NCBI GenBank assembly: GCA_044224215.1
Contig: JBGAKX010000007.1
Location: forward strand, 1-64,000
Direction: 5' to 3'
Source: DAOMFM01 sp035429825
GTDB taxonomy: Bacteria; Acidobacteriota; Blastocatellia; UBA7656; JADIYM01
DNA length: 64,000 nt
Shown here: positions 8,186-16,386 of the stretch, one piece after another
Position numbering within the stretch: the stretch's first letter is position 1
Layout of the letters: the number at the start of each line of letters is the position of its first letter
The notes under the pieces: model-generated
The model's database searches: none
What the model was told of the DNA's origin: nothing
What the model saw: the letters and a program-made list of their open reading frames with translations, nothing else
Position numbers and translations under genes: made by a program

Positions 8186-8772
8186 GGCGTCAGCCCGCCC
8201 GGCACCGGCGCTCCCGGCAGATTTGGTATCCGCGGGAAGTTCGGCGTTTCGGATGCGGCACGGGTCCTGACTTCGTCCAGCGTAAACACGACGTTCGCCT
8301 TTGACAGGTCGAGGTCGACGATCTTCCATTGGCGGTTCGGCATGCGGGTCATCGTGATCACGGTGGTCGACCCGTCGGACGCGTTCTTCAACGTCACGAC
8401 CGCGCCGTCGTTCACGTATGACACCGAGTCGATCGACATCGCGAGCACCGGCGCACTCGTGGGGTCGGCAAGACTGTCGTCGAGCCGCTCGCGGATGATC
8501 TGGCCGGCCGCCGGAATCAGCGAGTCCGTCGCATGCTTGGACATGATCCGAGGGCCGGCCGGGATTCCTCCCACCGCTCGATCCACGGCGTGCGAGACGA
8601 CCTGTGTCACGTCAAAGTGCTGATTGAATGTCTCGCGGTCGCCCGCGAGCGCGGCCCGGCGCATCAGGTACAGCGAATACTGCGGCGTTCCGGCGATGTA
8701 GTACACCGTGCCGAAGATCGCCACTACCAGACCAGCCGCCACCGCGGCCATGACTTTCCACTTCATCGACAA
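8182..8772 (-). CDS. DUF2939-like membrane-anchored protein
   Basis: The 196-residue protein has one N-terminal membrane segment (about residues 6-27), then a domain opening with TPQYSLYLMRRAALAGDRET. That opening matches the DUF2939 pattern, in which a short-repeat unit follows a lipid or TM anchor. The C-terminal half has a beta-rich part (VVTLKNASDGSTTVITMTR) and a Pro-rich tail. The function of the family is unknown. Its end overlaps the end of dcd by four bases, so the two genes are convergent. Confidence 0.7.
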   Translation of the reverse strand: MSMKWKVMAAVAAGLVVAIFGTVYYIAGTPQYSLYLMRRAALAGDRETFNQHFDVTQVVSHAVDRAVGGIPAGPRIMSKHATDSLIPAAGQIIRERLDDSLADPTSAPVLAMSIDSVSYVNDGAVVTLKNASDGSTTVITMTRMPNRQWKIVDLDLSKANVVFTLDEVRTRAASETPNFPRIPNLPGAPVPGGLTP

Positions 8773-8915
8773 ACCTCACGCTCCGTCACGAGTCAAACGT
8801 ATCTCGCAAACGACGTATTGTGTCGGACCGTGGTCGCGGCGGCAAGGGGACACACGAACGGCGAGCCGGGTGTCGAATGCTCGCGTGTGTTACGCGTACA
8901 AGGCTGCACAGATCC

Positions 8916-11900
8916 TCAGCCCGCGGCCTGCTCCAGCAAGTCCTGCAGCTCGTCGAATCGATAGCTCTTGATGAGAGAGGCGAGCTGCAGCGCGAGCGCC
9001 GCATCGTGCGATTCCAGGAGCTGGACAAGCCGCGACGCCTGTTCGACATCGCCTTTGACGACCGCGTCGCTCAGCTTCGACAGCCATTCGACGGGAAGCT
9101 CGCGCAGGCTCTCGGGTGGCACGATCCCAGTCGACGCGGAGCCAGGTGATTGTTGTGTCGACGTGCCGGTTCGAAGGAATCGCGCGCCAAGGTGTTTGGC
9201 CAGCTTCTCGAAGAGCGCGTCTTCCCGAAACGGCTTGGTAAGAAAATCGTCGCAACCGGCCATCAGGATCTCTTCGCGCTCGTGTTCGAACGCACTCGCG
9301 GTCAACGAGATGATGACCGTGCGTGCTCCGTTTCCGACGTCGAGCGCGCCAAGCATCTCGCGTTCGAGCCGCCTGATCTCGGTCGTGGCGGCGCGTCCGT
9401 CCATCACCGGCATCCGCATGTCCATGAGGATCGCGTGCGGCTGCCAGTTCGTCCAGACGGCGATCGCATCGCGGCCGTCCTCGGCCTCTCCAACCGTAAA
9501 CCCGACGGCCGAGAGAAGCTTGATCAGAAGCTCCCTGTTCCGAGGCGCGTCGTCGACGACGAGGATCTTGAACTCCCGCTGGCCGGGCTCGAGCTCGAGG
9601 ATCGCGCGGCGACCTTCCGAGAGGTCCGCATCCTCGGCGCTCGGCAGCTCGACGTCAAACCGGAACGTCGTGCCCTTGCCAAACGTGCTCTCGACTCCGA
9701 TATGGCCGCCCATCATCTCGACAAAGTTGCGGCTGATCGCGAGCCCGAGACCCGTGCCTTCCTTCGCGCGCCTCCCGCTCTCGGACTGGACGAACGGCTC
9801 GAACAACGTCCCGAGCTCATCCTCCGCAACGCCGACGCCCGTGTCCGACACCGTGAACTCCGCGATTCCGTCGCGCCACGATGCGGCGAGCGTCACCGTT
9901 CCCTGCTCGGTGAACTTGACGGCGTTTCCAAGCAGGTTGATCAGCACCTGGCGTAGCTTTCCTTCATCGCCGAGCACCTGCCTCGGCAGCGCGTCGCCCT
10001 TTGCGACGACGAGCCGCAATCGCTTTGCCCGCGTGCGGCCTCGCAGCATGGCCTCGACGCCGTCGATCGTCCGGTGCAGATCGAAGGGCTCGACGGAGAG
10101 CGACAGCTTGCCGGCCTCGATCTTTGATAGCGACAGCACGTCGTTGATCAGGTGCAGCAGATGCTCGCCGCTCGACATGATCGCGCTCAAATGGTCGCGC
10201 TGATCGACCGTGAGCGTCGGGTCACGCTCGAGCAGCTGCGCGAAACCGAGTACGGCATTCAGAGGCGTCCGCAGCTCGTGGCTCATGCTCGACAGGAAGA
10301 CGCTCTTTGCGTGGCTCGCGTCGAGCGCCTTGTCCTTTGCGGCGATGGCCTCGGCCTTTGCACGTTGCGCGTTCCGCTCGGCGGTTCGCAACTGGTCGAC
10401 GGCGAGCGCCAGCTCGTCCGCCTTCTCGCGCGTGATTGCCTCCGAATGGCGCAACTGGTCAACCTTTGCCGCGAGCTCGGCTGTCTGCTCGCTCACCGTC
10501 GCCTCGAGCAGCTCGGTGCGATGCCGGAGCGTGTGCAATCGCCACTGGACGCCGCCATAGGCGGCTCCCATCGCCGCGCCGGCGTACCCGAGGTACGCCC
10601 ACCACGTTCGCCACGGCGCGCGCCGGACCTCGAACCCGACGGATTCGGGTCCCGTGACGTTCCCGGCATAGTCGCGCCCCCACACCCGAAACGAGTATGT
10701 GCCAGCCGGGAGATTCGTATAGGTACGCTTCCACTCGGGAGACCAGTCCGATGGAACCTCGTCGAATCCGCACAGTTGCGTGCGATACCGGGTGTCGGAT
10801 TCGCGGAAGTAGCTCAACAGGTCGAACGTGAAGACGATGTCGCTCTGGTTGTGTTCGAGCGACTGGTTGTTCGCAAGCGTCCTGCGCCGGCCGCGTCCGT
10901 ACACGGCATTGACGTGGAGCGGTTTTGTGACGCGGTCCTCGACCTCGCTGTACGGGTCGAACATCGCGGCGCCCGCAACGGTGCCGACCCACAGCCGGCC
11001 CTTCGAATCGACGAGACCGGCGTTTGCGTTGCACTCGTTGCTCGGCAGGCCGTCGTCGGTGGTGAATACGTAGACGGTGAACGAATCGCTCCCGTCCGGT
11101 GTCAGGCGCGCGACGCCCTTGTTCGTCGCGACATAGACGCGGCCGAGCGCATCCGACAGGATCTTGTACACCGTGTTGTTGGGAAGCGCGGGCTGGGTTT
11201 CGTCCGAAATCGTCCGCCAGCCTCGCCGTTCGTCGTCGAGATCGAGCCGTGCGATTCCTGCGCCGAGCGTGCCCGCCCACAGCTCCCGCGCGCCATCGGC
11301 GAAACACACTTCGCGAAGGCAGACCACGGCGTTGTTCGGAAAGCCGCTCGACGTATTGAACGATGTGATCCGTTCGCCTTCGAGCCGCGCGAGCCCGCCG
11401 CCGTTCGTGCCGATCCAGATGATCTCGGCCCCATTCGATGCGCGCGTCGCGGCCAGCGACGTGACGTAGAGATGAGGCAACCCGTCGTCAATCCCATACC
11501 TCCGCCACACGCCACGCTCGCGGCGAGCCACGCCGGCATCCGAACCGACCCACAGGACGTTCGATCCGTCAGCTGCGGTCGTCGTCAGAAAGCAGCTGAC
11601 GCTCGTGCCTTCGGCGATCCCGGCGATCGCGAGCGACTGCGCGTGTCCGTCGTCGATCGTAACGGCGCCGCCAGGCGACGTGCCGGCATACACTTCGGTG
11701 CCGGTCCCACCCACCGTGGCGTGCAGCGACAGGACGATCGGACTCGGGAGGCCCTGCCCGACGCCAACGGACGACCACGCTCCGTCAAACCGGGCCAAGC
11801 CCTCGTCAGTGCCGAACAGCATCTGCGGGGATGCCACATCCGTCGGGACTTCGCAGATGCTGAGCACGCTCGGGTCGGGCAGACCCGTTCGCGTGTCGAA

Positions 11901-12980
11901 CCCAAGCCACCTGTTGCGCACCATGCGCGCGAGCCCGCCGCCGTCCGTCCCGATCCACAGCATCTGCGTGTCGCCGACGCCGGGTCCTGCCAGCAGGCTG
12001 AGCACCGCGTTGTGCGGGAGTCCCGAGTGCACGTCGATCGACCGGACCCGGCCCTCGTGAAAATGGGCGAGTCCACCCAGCGTGCCGAGCCACAGCCCTG
12101 CGTCGCCCGCGCCGCCCGATACCCTGGCGATGCTGTAGACCTTCTCGGACGGCAATCCGTGCGAGGTGTCGTAGACCGTAAAGTCGCGACCGTCGAACCG
12201 TGCGAGCCCGCCAAGAGCCGTGCCGATCCAGAGCGTCGCTCCGCCGCCGGAATCAGGCGTGTCGCACAAGCTCCGGATCGAATCCGCGGGCAGGCCGTCG
12301 CGCGTCGTGAACGCGCTCCATTCTCCATCGCGGAGTCTCCCGAGCCCTCCGCGCGTGCCGACCCACAGGGACCGCCGGCCCGCTGCGTCACGCGTCTCGC
12401 GCATCGCGAGCACGATGTCGTTCGGCAAGCCATTCCGCGTGGTGAATGTCCGGAACGCACCGCCGGCGAATCTCGCAAGACCGCCGCGCGTGCCGACCCA
12501 GAGCGTCGGCGTCCCGCGATCGTCGACTGTCTCCAGCAGCGAGATGCAGATGTCATCCGGCAGGCCGTCCGCGCGACGGTACGTCGTCCACGAGTCCTTG
12601 TGATACCGCACGAGTCCGCCGCCGTGGAGCGCAAACCAGACGCTGCCGTCCACGGATCCGACCACGGCTCGGACAAAGTTCGACGCCGTGCGATTCGGCA
12701 TCGGCACGACGTGCCAGATCCTGCCGTCGTATCGCGCGGCGCCATCCTCCGTTCCGATCCAGAGGTACCCGTCTCGATCGAAGTCGAGGGCCATCACGGT
12801 GTTCTGCGGGAGGCCGTCGCGATCCGTGAAGACCTTCAGCGCGGGCAGTCCGAACCGCGTGAGCGCATCCTCGGCAAGACCGCGAGATCCGGCGTCTCCA
12901 ACCTGGGCAGGCTGTCGTCGGGATGCCTGCTCGCGCACACCGCGGCGCCCGCGCATCGCGTTCAGAACTCTGCGGATCAT
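8916..12980 (-). CDS. Hybrid two-component histidine kinase with 14-blade sensor
   Basis: This 1354-residue protein has fourteen consecutive Reg_prop units (DGLPxN...LWIGTxxGL), which would build two seven-bladed propellers, then a Y_Y_Y domain and one membrane helix (about residue 800). A coiled segment, HisKA (SSMSHELRTPLNAVLGF), HATPase with GTGLGLAIS, and a receiver domain with VDD and MDMRMPVMDG follow. The C-terminus is a helical Hpt-like tail. This is the layout of HTCS sensors, but the DNA-binding output is missing, so a separate partner must act. The predicted N-terminus is Arg-rich without an obvious signal peptide, which is odd for a periplasmic sensor, so the start may be wrong. 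Confidence 0.93.
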   Translation of the reverse strand: MIRRVLNAMRGRRGVREQASRRQPAQVGDAGSRGLAEDALTRFGLPALKVFTDRDGLPQNTVMALDFDRDGYLWIGTEDGAARYDGRIWHVVPMPNRTASNFVRAVVGSVDGSVWFALHGGGLVRYHKDSWTTYRRADGLPDDICISLLETVDDRGTPTLWVGTRGGLARFAGGAFRTFTTRNGLPNDIVLAMRETRDAAGRRSLWVGTRGGLGRLRDGEWSAFTTRDGLPADSIRSLCDTPDSGGGATLWIGTALGGLARFDGRDFTVYDTSHGLPSEKVYSIARVSGGAGDAGLWLGTLGGLAHFHEGRVRSIDVHSGLPHNAVLSLLAGPGVGDTQMLWIGTDGGGLARMVRNRWLGFDTRTGLPDPSVLSICEVPTDVASPQMLFGTDEGLARFDGAWSSVGVGQGLPSPIVLSLHATVGGTGTEVYAGTSPGGAVTIDDGHAQSLAIAGIAEGTSVSCFLTTTAADGSNVLWVGSDAGVARRERGVWRRYGIDDGLPHLYVTSLAATRASNGAEIIWIGTNGGGLARLEGERITSFNTSSGFPNNAVVCLREVCFADGARELWAGTLGAGIARLDLDDERRGWRTISDETQPALPNNTVYKILSDALGRVYVATNKGVARLTPDGSDSFTVYVFTTDDGLPSNECNANAGLVDSKGRLWVGTVAGAAMFDPYSEVEDRVTKPLHVNAVYGRGRRRTLANNQSLEHNQSDIVFTFDLLSYFRESDTRYRTQLCGFDEVPSDWSPEWKRTYTNLPAGTYSFRVWGRDYAGNVTGPESVGFEVRRAPWRTWWAYLGYAGAAMGAAYGGVQWRLHTLRHRTELLEATVSEQTAELAAKVDQLRHSEAITREKADELALAVDQLRTAERNAQRAKAEAIAAKDKALDASHAKSVFLSSMSHELRTPLNAVLGFAQLLERDPTLTVDQRDHLSAIMSSGEHLLHLINDVLSLSKIEAGKLSLSVEPFDLHRTIDGVEAMLRGRTRAKRLRLVVAKGDALPRQVLGDEGKLRQVLINLLGNAVKFTEQGTVTLAASWRDGIAEFTVSDTGVGVAEDELGTLFEPFVQSESGRRAKEGTGLGLAISRNFVEMMGGHIGVESTFGKGTTFRFDVELPSAEDADLSEGRRAILELEPGQREFKILVVDDAPRNRELLIKLLSAVGFTVGEAEDGRDAIAVWTNWQPHAILMDMRMPVMDGRAATTEIRRLEREMLGALDVGNGARTVIISLTASAFEHEREEILMAGCDDFLTKPFREDALFEKLAKHLGARFLRTGTSTQQSPGSASTGIVPPESLRELPVEWLSKLSDAVVKGDVEQASRLVQLLESHDAALALQLASLIKSYRFDELQDLLEQAAG

Positions 12981-13045
12981 CCGTCAGGCTCATACCATTC
13001 ATTCGACGCCGAGTGCAATGAGCACTCCGACGAAAGTCATTCGGA

Positions 13046-13073
13046 TTGCGGACATGCGGGCTCCCTGTATAAT
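13046..13073 (+). promoter_or_regulatory. Promoter upstream of the 92-residue orphan gene
   Basis: A perfect -10 TATAAT is at 13068-13073. The best -35 is TTGCGG at 13046-13051, 16 bases upstream. Divergent transcription of the kinase gene starts at 12980. Confidence 0.55.
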
Positions 13074-13121
13074 CGGCGCACTCAAACCTGCAGGTTCATC
13101 GCAACGACATCGGGAGGCCAA

Positions 13122-13400
13122 ATGGCGACAAACGGCAGCTGTACGTTCTGGGGAAATCTGACGGTCTCGTGGACGTACAACGCGTCCAAGCAGCAGCTCA
13201 CGGTTTCGGCCACGCTCAATACCAAGCTGATCGGCACGACCGTGCTCAGCCCGGCGAACAAGACGGGCGAGCTCCAGGGGACCGACGCCGGCAACACGGC
13301 GACAGTCGGGCTGGCGGCCGATTTCACGACGTCCGTGCTGACGATGCGCGCGCACGAAACGGACGGCAACAAGAGCGCGACGCAGACTGGGAATTTCTAG
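13122..13400 (+). CDS. Small orphan beta-rich protein (92 aa)
   Basis: A 92-residue protein with alternating polar and hydrophobic residues (strands such as NLTVSWTYNAS and QLTVSATLN), a single Cys and no signal peptide. The pattern suggests a small beta-sandwich like lectins or sheath proteins, but no family is recognised. The gene has a consensus -10 box (13068-13073) and a good GGAGG ribosome site (13113-13117), so expression is likely. The same frame is open far upstream on this strand, but that part lies opposite the kinase gene and is a shadow. Confidence 0.7.
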   Translation: MATNGSCTFWGNLTVSWTYNASKQQLTVSATLNTKLIGTTVLSPANKTGELQGTDAGNTATVGLAADFTTSVLTMRAHETDGNKSATQTGNF

Positions 13401-13406
13401 AGCCGT

Positions 13407-13481
13407 TTCGCGCAAAGGCGGAGAGGATCGCAACGACGCAAAGCCATTGCGTCTCCGAGTTCCTTTGCGTCTTTGCGTGAA
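13407..13481. repeat. Imperfect GCAAAG-type inverted repeat
   Basis: Outer arms TTCGCGCAAAG (13407-13417) and CTTTGCGTGAA (13471-13481) pair at 10 of 11 positions. Inner arms GACGCAAAG (13435-13443) and CTTTGCGTC (13463-13471) pair perfectly. GCAAAG/CTTTGC intergenic repeats of this look are common in large high-GC genomes. It lies between convergent genes and may act as a bidirectional terminator. Confidence 0.55.
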
Positions 13482-13493
13482 CTCCGTTCCGAC

Positions 13494-14021
13494 CTACTCG
13501 GTCAACGACCTGCTCGGCCGCGACCGCACCGAGAAGAACCGGAACGTATCCGGCGTCTCGGCAGGCTCGCAGATCCCGTCCTCGCGCATCTTCTCGAGCA
13601 GCTGCCGCGCCTCAACATATGAGAGGTCCGTCTCGACCGTCAGACTGCTGACCTGGACGATGCCCTCGCATCGTCGAGCAAGGCTCAATACCTGCTTCTC
13701 GAGCCGAACCGCGCGGAGCGGCGCTTCGTCGAACGCAGGGAAGATGTAGATCGGACGCCCCTCGTCATCGAGGTCGCTCTCGCAGTATCCGGCTGAGTGC
13801 AGTGCGCGCAGACGAACTTCGACAGCCTCGAGACTCTCCGCGCTCCGCGATCGAACGTCGAGCGCCGTGATACGGCCTCCGTGCTGGATGGCGTTGCGGA
13901 TGATGTCGCGTTCAAGCTCCCCGGCAGCTTCGTCGCGCAGGTGAATCTGCTTGCGGAACCATACCGCGGACGAGATGACGCCGGCCGCGTACGCGACGAC
14001 AAGGAGAAGGAGTGTGCTCAT
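13494..14021 (-). CDS. Hypothetical membrane-anchored helical protein
   Basis: A 175-residue product with one N-terminal membrane segment (LLLLVVAYAAGVISSAVWF) and a cytoplasmic part that reads like two winged-helix units: RNAIQHGGRITALDV with a YCESDLDDEG wing, then SSLTVETDLSYVEARQLLEKM. The domain has no recognised name. The ATG at 14021 is chosen because it puts the membrane segment first; the frame runs 40 codons further upstream through an Arg-rich stretch. It is convergent with the orphan gene and divergent from thiO. Confidence 0.65.
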   Translation of the reverse strand: MSTLLLLVVAYAAGVISSAVWFRKQIHLRDEAAGELERDIIRNAIQHGGRITALDVRSRSAESLEAVEVRLRALHSAGYCESDLDDEGRPIYIFPAFDEAPLRAVRLEKQVLSLARRCEGIVQVSSLTVETDLSYVEARQLLEKMREDGICEPAETPDTFRFFSVRSRPSRSLTE

Positions 14022-14141
14022 GCGATGTGATGATCCGAACGGTGCGTCACAGGCCAGCCTAAGCAGCAGTCGTCGTGTTGTCAAATCTCGCGTCGTCGAT
14101 CGGGCGTCGCGCGCGGCGAACGGGCGCTTCAGATGCGCCAA

Positions 14142-14170
14142 TTTGGCCGGTCTCCGGCGTTCGGGTATAT
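14142..14170 (+). promoter_or_regulatory. Promoter upstream of thiO
   Basis: TTGGCC (14142-14147) and TATATT (14165-14170) are separated by 17 bases, ending 13 bases before the thiO ATG. The short leader leaves no room for a TPP riboswitch. Confidence 0.55.
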
Positions 14171-14183
14171 TCGAGCCTCATTT

Positions 14184-15305
14184 ATGACAGGCGCACGACA
14201 CACGGACGTCGCAATCGTCGGCGGCGGAGTCATCGGCTGCTCGATCGCGCGCGCGCTTGCATCCGAGGGTCTGGACGTCACGATCGTCGACCGTGCAAAG
14301 ATCGGCCGCGAGTCCTCGTACGATGCCGCCGGAATGCTGGCTCCGCAGGCCGAAGCCGAGCAGCCGGGACCGTTTCTCGACCTGTGTCTCGAGAGCCGCG
14401 ACATGTTCGCGACACTCGCCGGCGAATTGTTCGACGAAGTCGGACTCGACGTCTGGTACCGGGCTGACGGCACGCTGCTGCTCGCCTTTGACGAAAAGGA
14501 GGCCGCTCACCTGCGTGCGCGCGCAAAGGCGTTTCGCGGGATGGGGCTCGAATGCGAGCTGCTGACGCCGTCGGCCGCCCGGCGTGCCGAACCGGCGCTC
14601 GGGCCGAACGTCGCCGCGGCGCTTTCGGTCCCCGGCGACCACCAGGTCGACAATCGCAAGCTCGTCGAAGCGTACTCGCTGTCGTGCTTCGCGCGCGGCG
14701 TGCACATCATCGAGCATGCTCCGGTTCGCGCGATCGCGCGCGACGAGAGTGGTCGCGTTTCGGGCGTCGATACGACGCTTGGACGAATCGCGGCCGAAAC
14801 CGTCATTGTCGCGGCGGGCTGCTGGTCAAATTTTGTCGAGGACTTTCCGGTGCCTGTCGAGCCGGTGAAGGGGCAGATGCTGATGCTGGAGATGGGCTCA
14901 CCGCCGTGCCGCAAGGTCCTCCGATCCGAGCGGTGCTATGTCGTCGCACGAATCGACGGGCGTGTGCTCGTTGGCGCCACGATGGAGCGTGTCGGATTCG
15001 ACAAGTCGGTATCGGCCAAGTCGGTGGGCTCACTGCTCGAGGCGGGCCGAGAGATCGCTCCGTCGCTCGCGAACGCGTTCGGGGGCGAGGCGTGGGCCGG
15101 ATTGCGACCGGCGACACCGGACGGATTGCCAGCCATCGGGCAACTCGAAGACGGGCTCTACGCCGCCACCGGCCACTTTCGCAACGGAATCCTGCTGGCT
15201 CCCGTAACTGCGCGGATCGTCGCCGACGCGGTCATGGACCGAGAACCGCACGCGTCAGCGGCGATGCTCGATCCGGGACGCTTTGCTAGTCGTCCTTTGG
15301 CCTGA
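14184..15305 (+). CDS. thiO: Glycine oxidase ThiO-like FAD-dependent oxidoreductase
   Basis: A 373-residue DAO-family flavoenzyme. The FAD-binding motif VAIVGGGVIGCSIARAL opens the protein, and the C-terminal GLRPATPDGLPAIG and TGHFRNGILLAP stretches are typical of ThiO. ThiO oxidises glycine to iminoglycine for the thiazole moiety of thiamine, which fits the thiC gene 12 kb away, though the two are not linked in an operon. Other amino-acid oxidases of the family remain possible. The start at 14184 places the dinucleotide motif at the N-terminus, as usual. Its end overlaps the convergent DUF2270 gene by 20 bases. Confidence 0.88.
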   Translation: MTGARHTDVAIVGGGVIGCSIARALASEGLDVTIVDRAKIGRESSYDAAGMLAPQAEAEQPGPFLDLCLESRDMFATLAGELFDEVGLDVWYRADGTLLLAFDEKEAAHLRARAKAFRGMGLECELLTPSAARRAEPALGPNVAAALSVPGDHQVDNRKLVEAYSLSCFARGVHIIEHAPVRAIARDESGRVSGVDTTLGRIAAETVIVAAGCWSNFVEDFPVPVEPVKGQMLMLEMGSPPCRKVLRSERCYVVARIDGRVLVGATMERVGFDKSVSAKSVGSLLEAGREIAPSLANAFGGEAWAGLRPATPDGLPAIGQLEDGLYAATGHFRNGILLAPVTARIVADAVMDREPHASAAMLDPGRFASRPLA

Positions 15306-16170
15306 GTGTGGCAGTAGGTCGTCCCTTGGACTTGTGCTGCATCGGCTGAAACGTTCCGGTCTTGTCGAGGTCTTCCTGGCGGCCCCACAACCGCGACTCA
15401 CGCTTGGGTGACGGAGCAAGCGACCGCTCGAACCCGTGCGTGGAAACCTCGGTCGAGTCCTCGCGGAACGACGCCGTCAGGAATGCGATCGCGAACAGGA
15501 GACCAACGTAGATCGCAACGATCGCCATGACGATACGGCCGGACAATGCGCCGATGCTTGCGCGGCTCACGAATTCGTTGAAGTGCGCCGCAGGGACAGG
15601 GTGAATCGCGATCTTGATGACCCAGCTCACGAGCACCAGGACGAAGATCCAGATGTAGTTCCGGCGGAGCCGGCGTCCGACCGCTTCCCAGAGCCCGACC
15701 GTGAAGTGGGGCCGAAGGAGATCCTCCGCAAGGTGCTCGGACCATGCATCACGATGTGTGACCGAGCGAACATTCGACGACAGCAGCGGTGCGATGTAGT
15801 CGGTCTCGATCACGCGGACGCGACTCGACCACACCTCGTAATAGCGATAGCGGCGCGCCTCGATGAACAGGAACACGGCGATGAGCAGCGAGTTGATCAA
15901 CAGCACGACGTGCGGGCTGTTGACGTCGCCGAACGCAAAGCTGAGTGTCGTGCCGGTCGTGAGGACCGCCCAGTTGAACGTCCCGTCGAGGCGTGTTCGC
16001 CACGTGTTGGCCCGGCTGATCTCGCCGCGGTAGAAGTGTGCAAGAAAGACGCTGAACTCGGCTGGCGTTACTGCTCGCCGTTCCGTGAATTCGGGTTCAA
16101 CCGCTACCGTCGAGCTGCCGTCCGAGGTCTGCCCCGTGGGCGCTACGTCCTGCTGCATGCGAACACGCAC
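15286..16170 (-). CDS. DUF2270 integral membrane protein
   Basis: A 294-residue protein with four predicted membrane helices in two pairs and the DUF2270 hallmarks: FLAHFYRGEISRANTWR near residue 45 and ARRYRYYEVWSSRVRVIE near residue 105. The C-terminal tail is basic and cytoplasmic. The biochemical role of the family is unknown. It stands alone, followed upstream (position 16171 onward) by an AT-richer stretch and a REPIN-like repeat. Confidence 0.82.
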   Translation of the reverse strand: MRVRMQQDVAPTGQTSDGSSTVAVEPEFTERRAVTPAEFSVFLAHFYRGEISRANTWRTRLDGTFNWAVLTTGTTLSFAFGDVNSPHVVLLINSLLIAVFLFIEARRYRYYEVWSSRVRVIETDYIAPLLSSNVRSVTHRDAWSEHLAEDLLRPHFTVGLWEAVGRRLRRNYIWIFVLVLVSWVIKIAIHPVPAAHFNEFVSRASIGALSGRIVMAIVAIYVGLLFAIAFLTASFREDSTEVSTHGFERSLAPSPKRESRLWGRQEDLDKTGTFQPMQHKSKGRPTATLRPKDD

Positions 16171-16250
16171 TCCTCTCCGCTAATCAAGGCCATTCTAGCC
16201 CCTCAAATAAAACATAACCAAGGGGATTCGGGGTTACGCGCGCCAGCAAG

Positions 16251-16375
16251 ACCCGCCACCTACCGGTGGCGGTACTGGGTCTCAGAGTGTCCGTGATCCG
16301 TCTGGTGGTCATGACGACGTTCAAAAACACTTCCGTCACATCGCGCCACAGTACCGCCACCGGTAGGTGGCGGGT
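16251..16375. repeat. REPIN-like element: two inverted 8-4-8 hairpins within 27-bp perfect inverted arms
   Basis: The arms at 16251-16277 and 16349-16375 are exact reverse complements. Each arm contains its own perfect hairpin: CCGCCACC, loop TACC, GGTGGCGG (16253-16272), and its mirror with loop GGTA (16354-16373). The 71-base centre is unrelated to the arms. Two inverted short palindromes are the definition of a REPIN, mobilised by RAYT transposases encoded elsewhere. A REP doublet serving as terminator between the two minus-strand genes is also possible. Confidence 0.75.
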
Positions 16376-16386
16376 ACGACTCACCG

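Noticed and set aside
10152..13400. A 1082-codon open frame on the plus strand opposite the hybrid kinase
   Set aside because: It lies antisense to a gene with clear domains, has an Arg-rich composition typical of a GC-rich shadow frame, and only its last 92 codons have a promoter and ribosome site.
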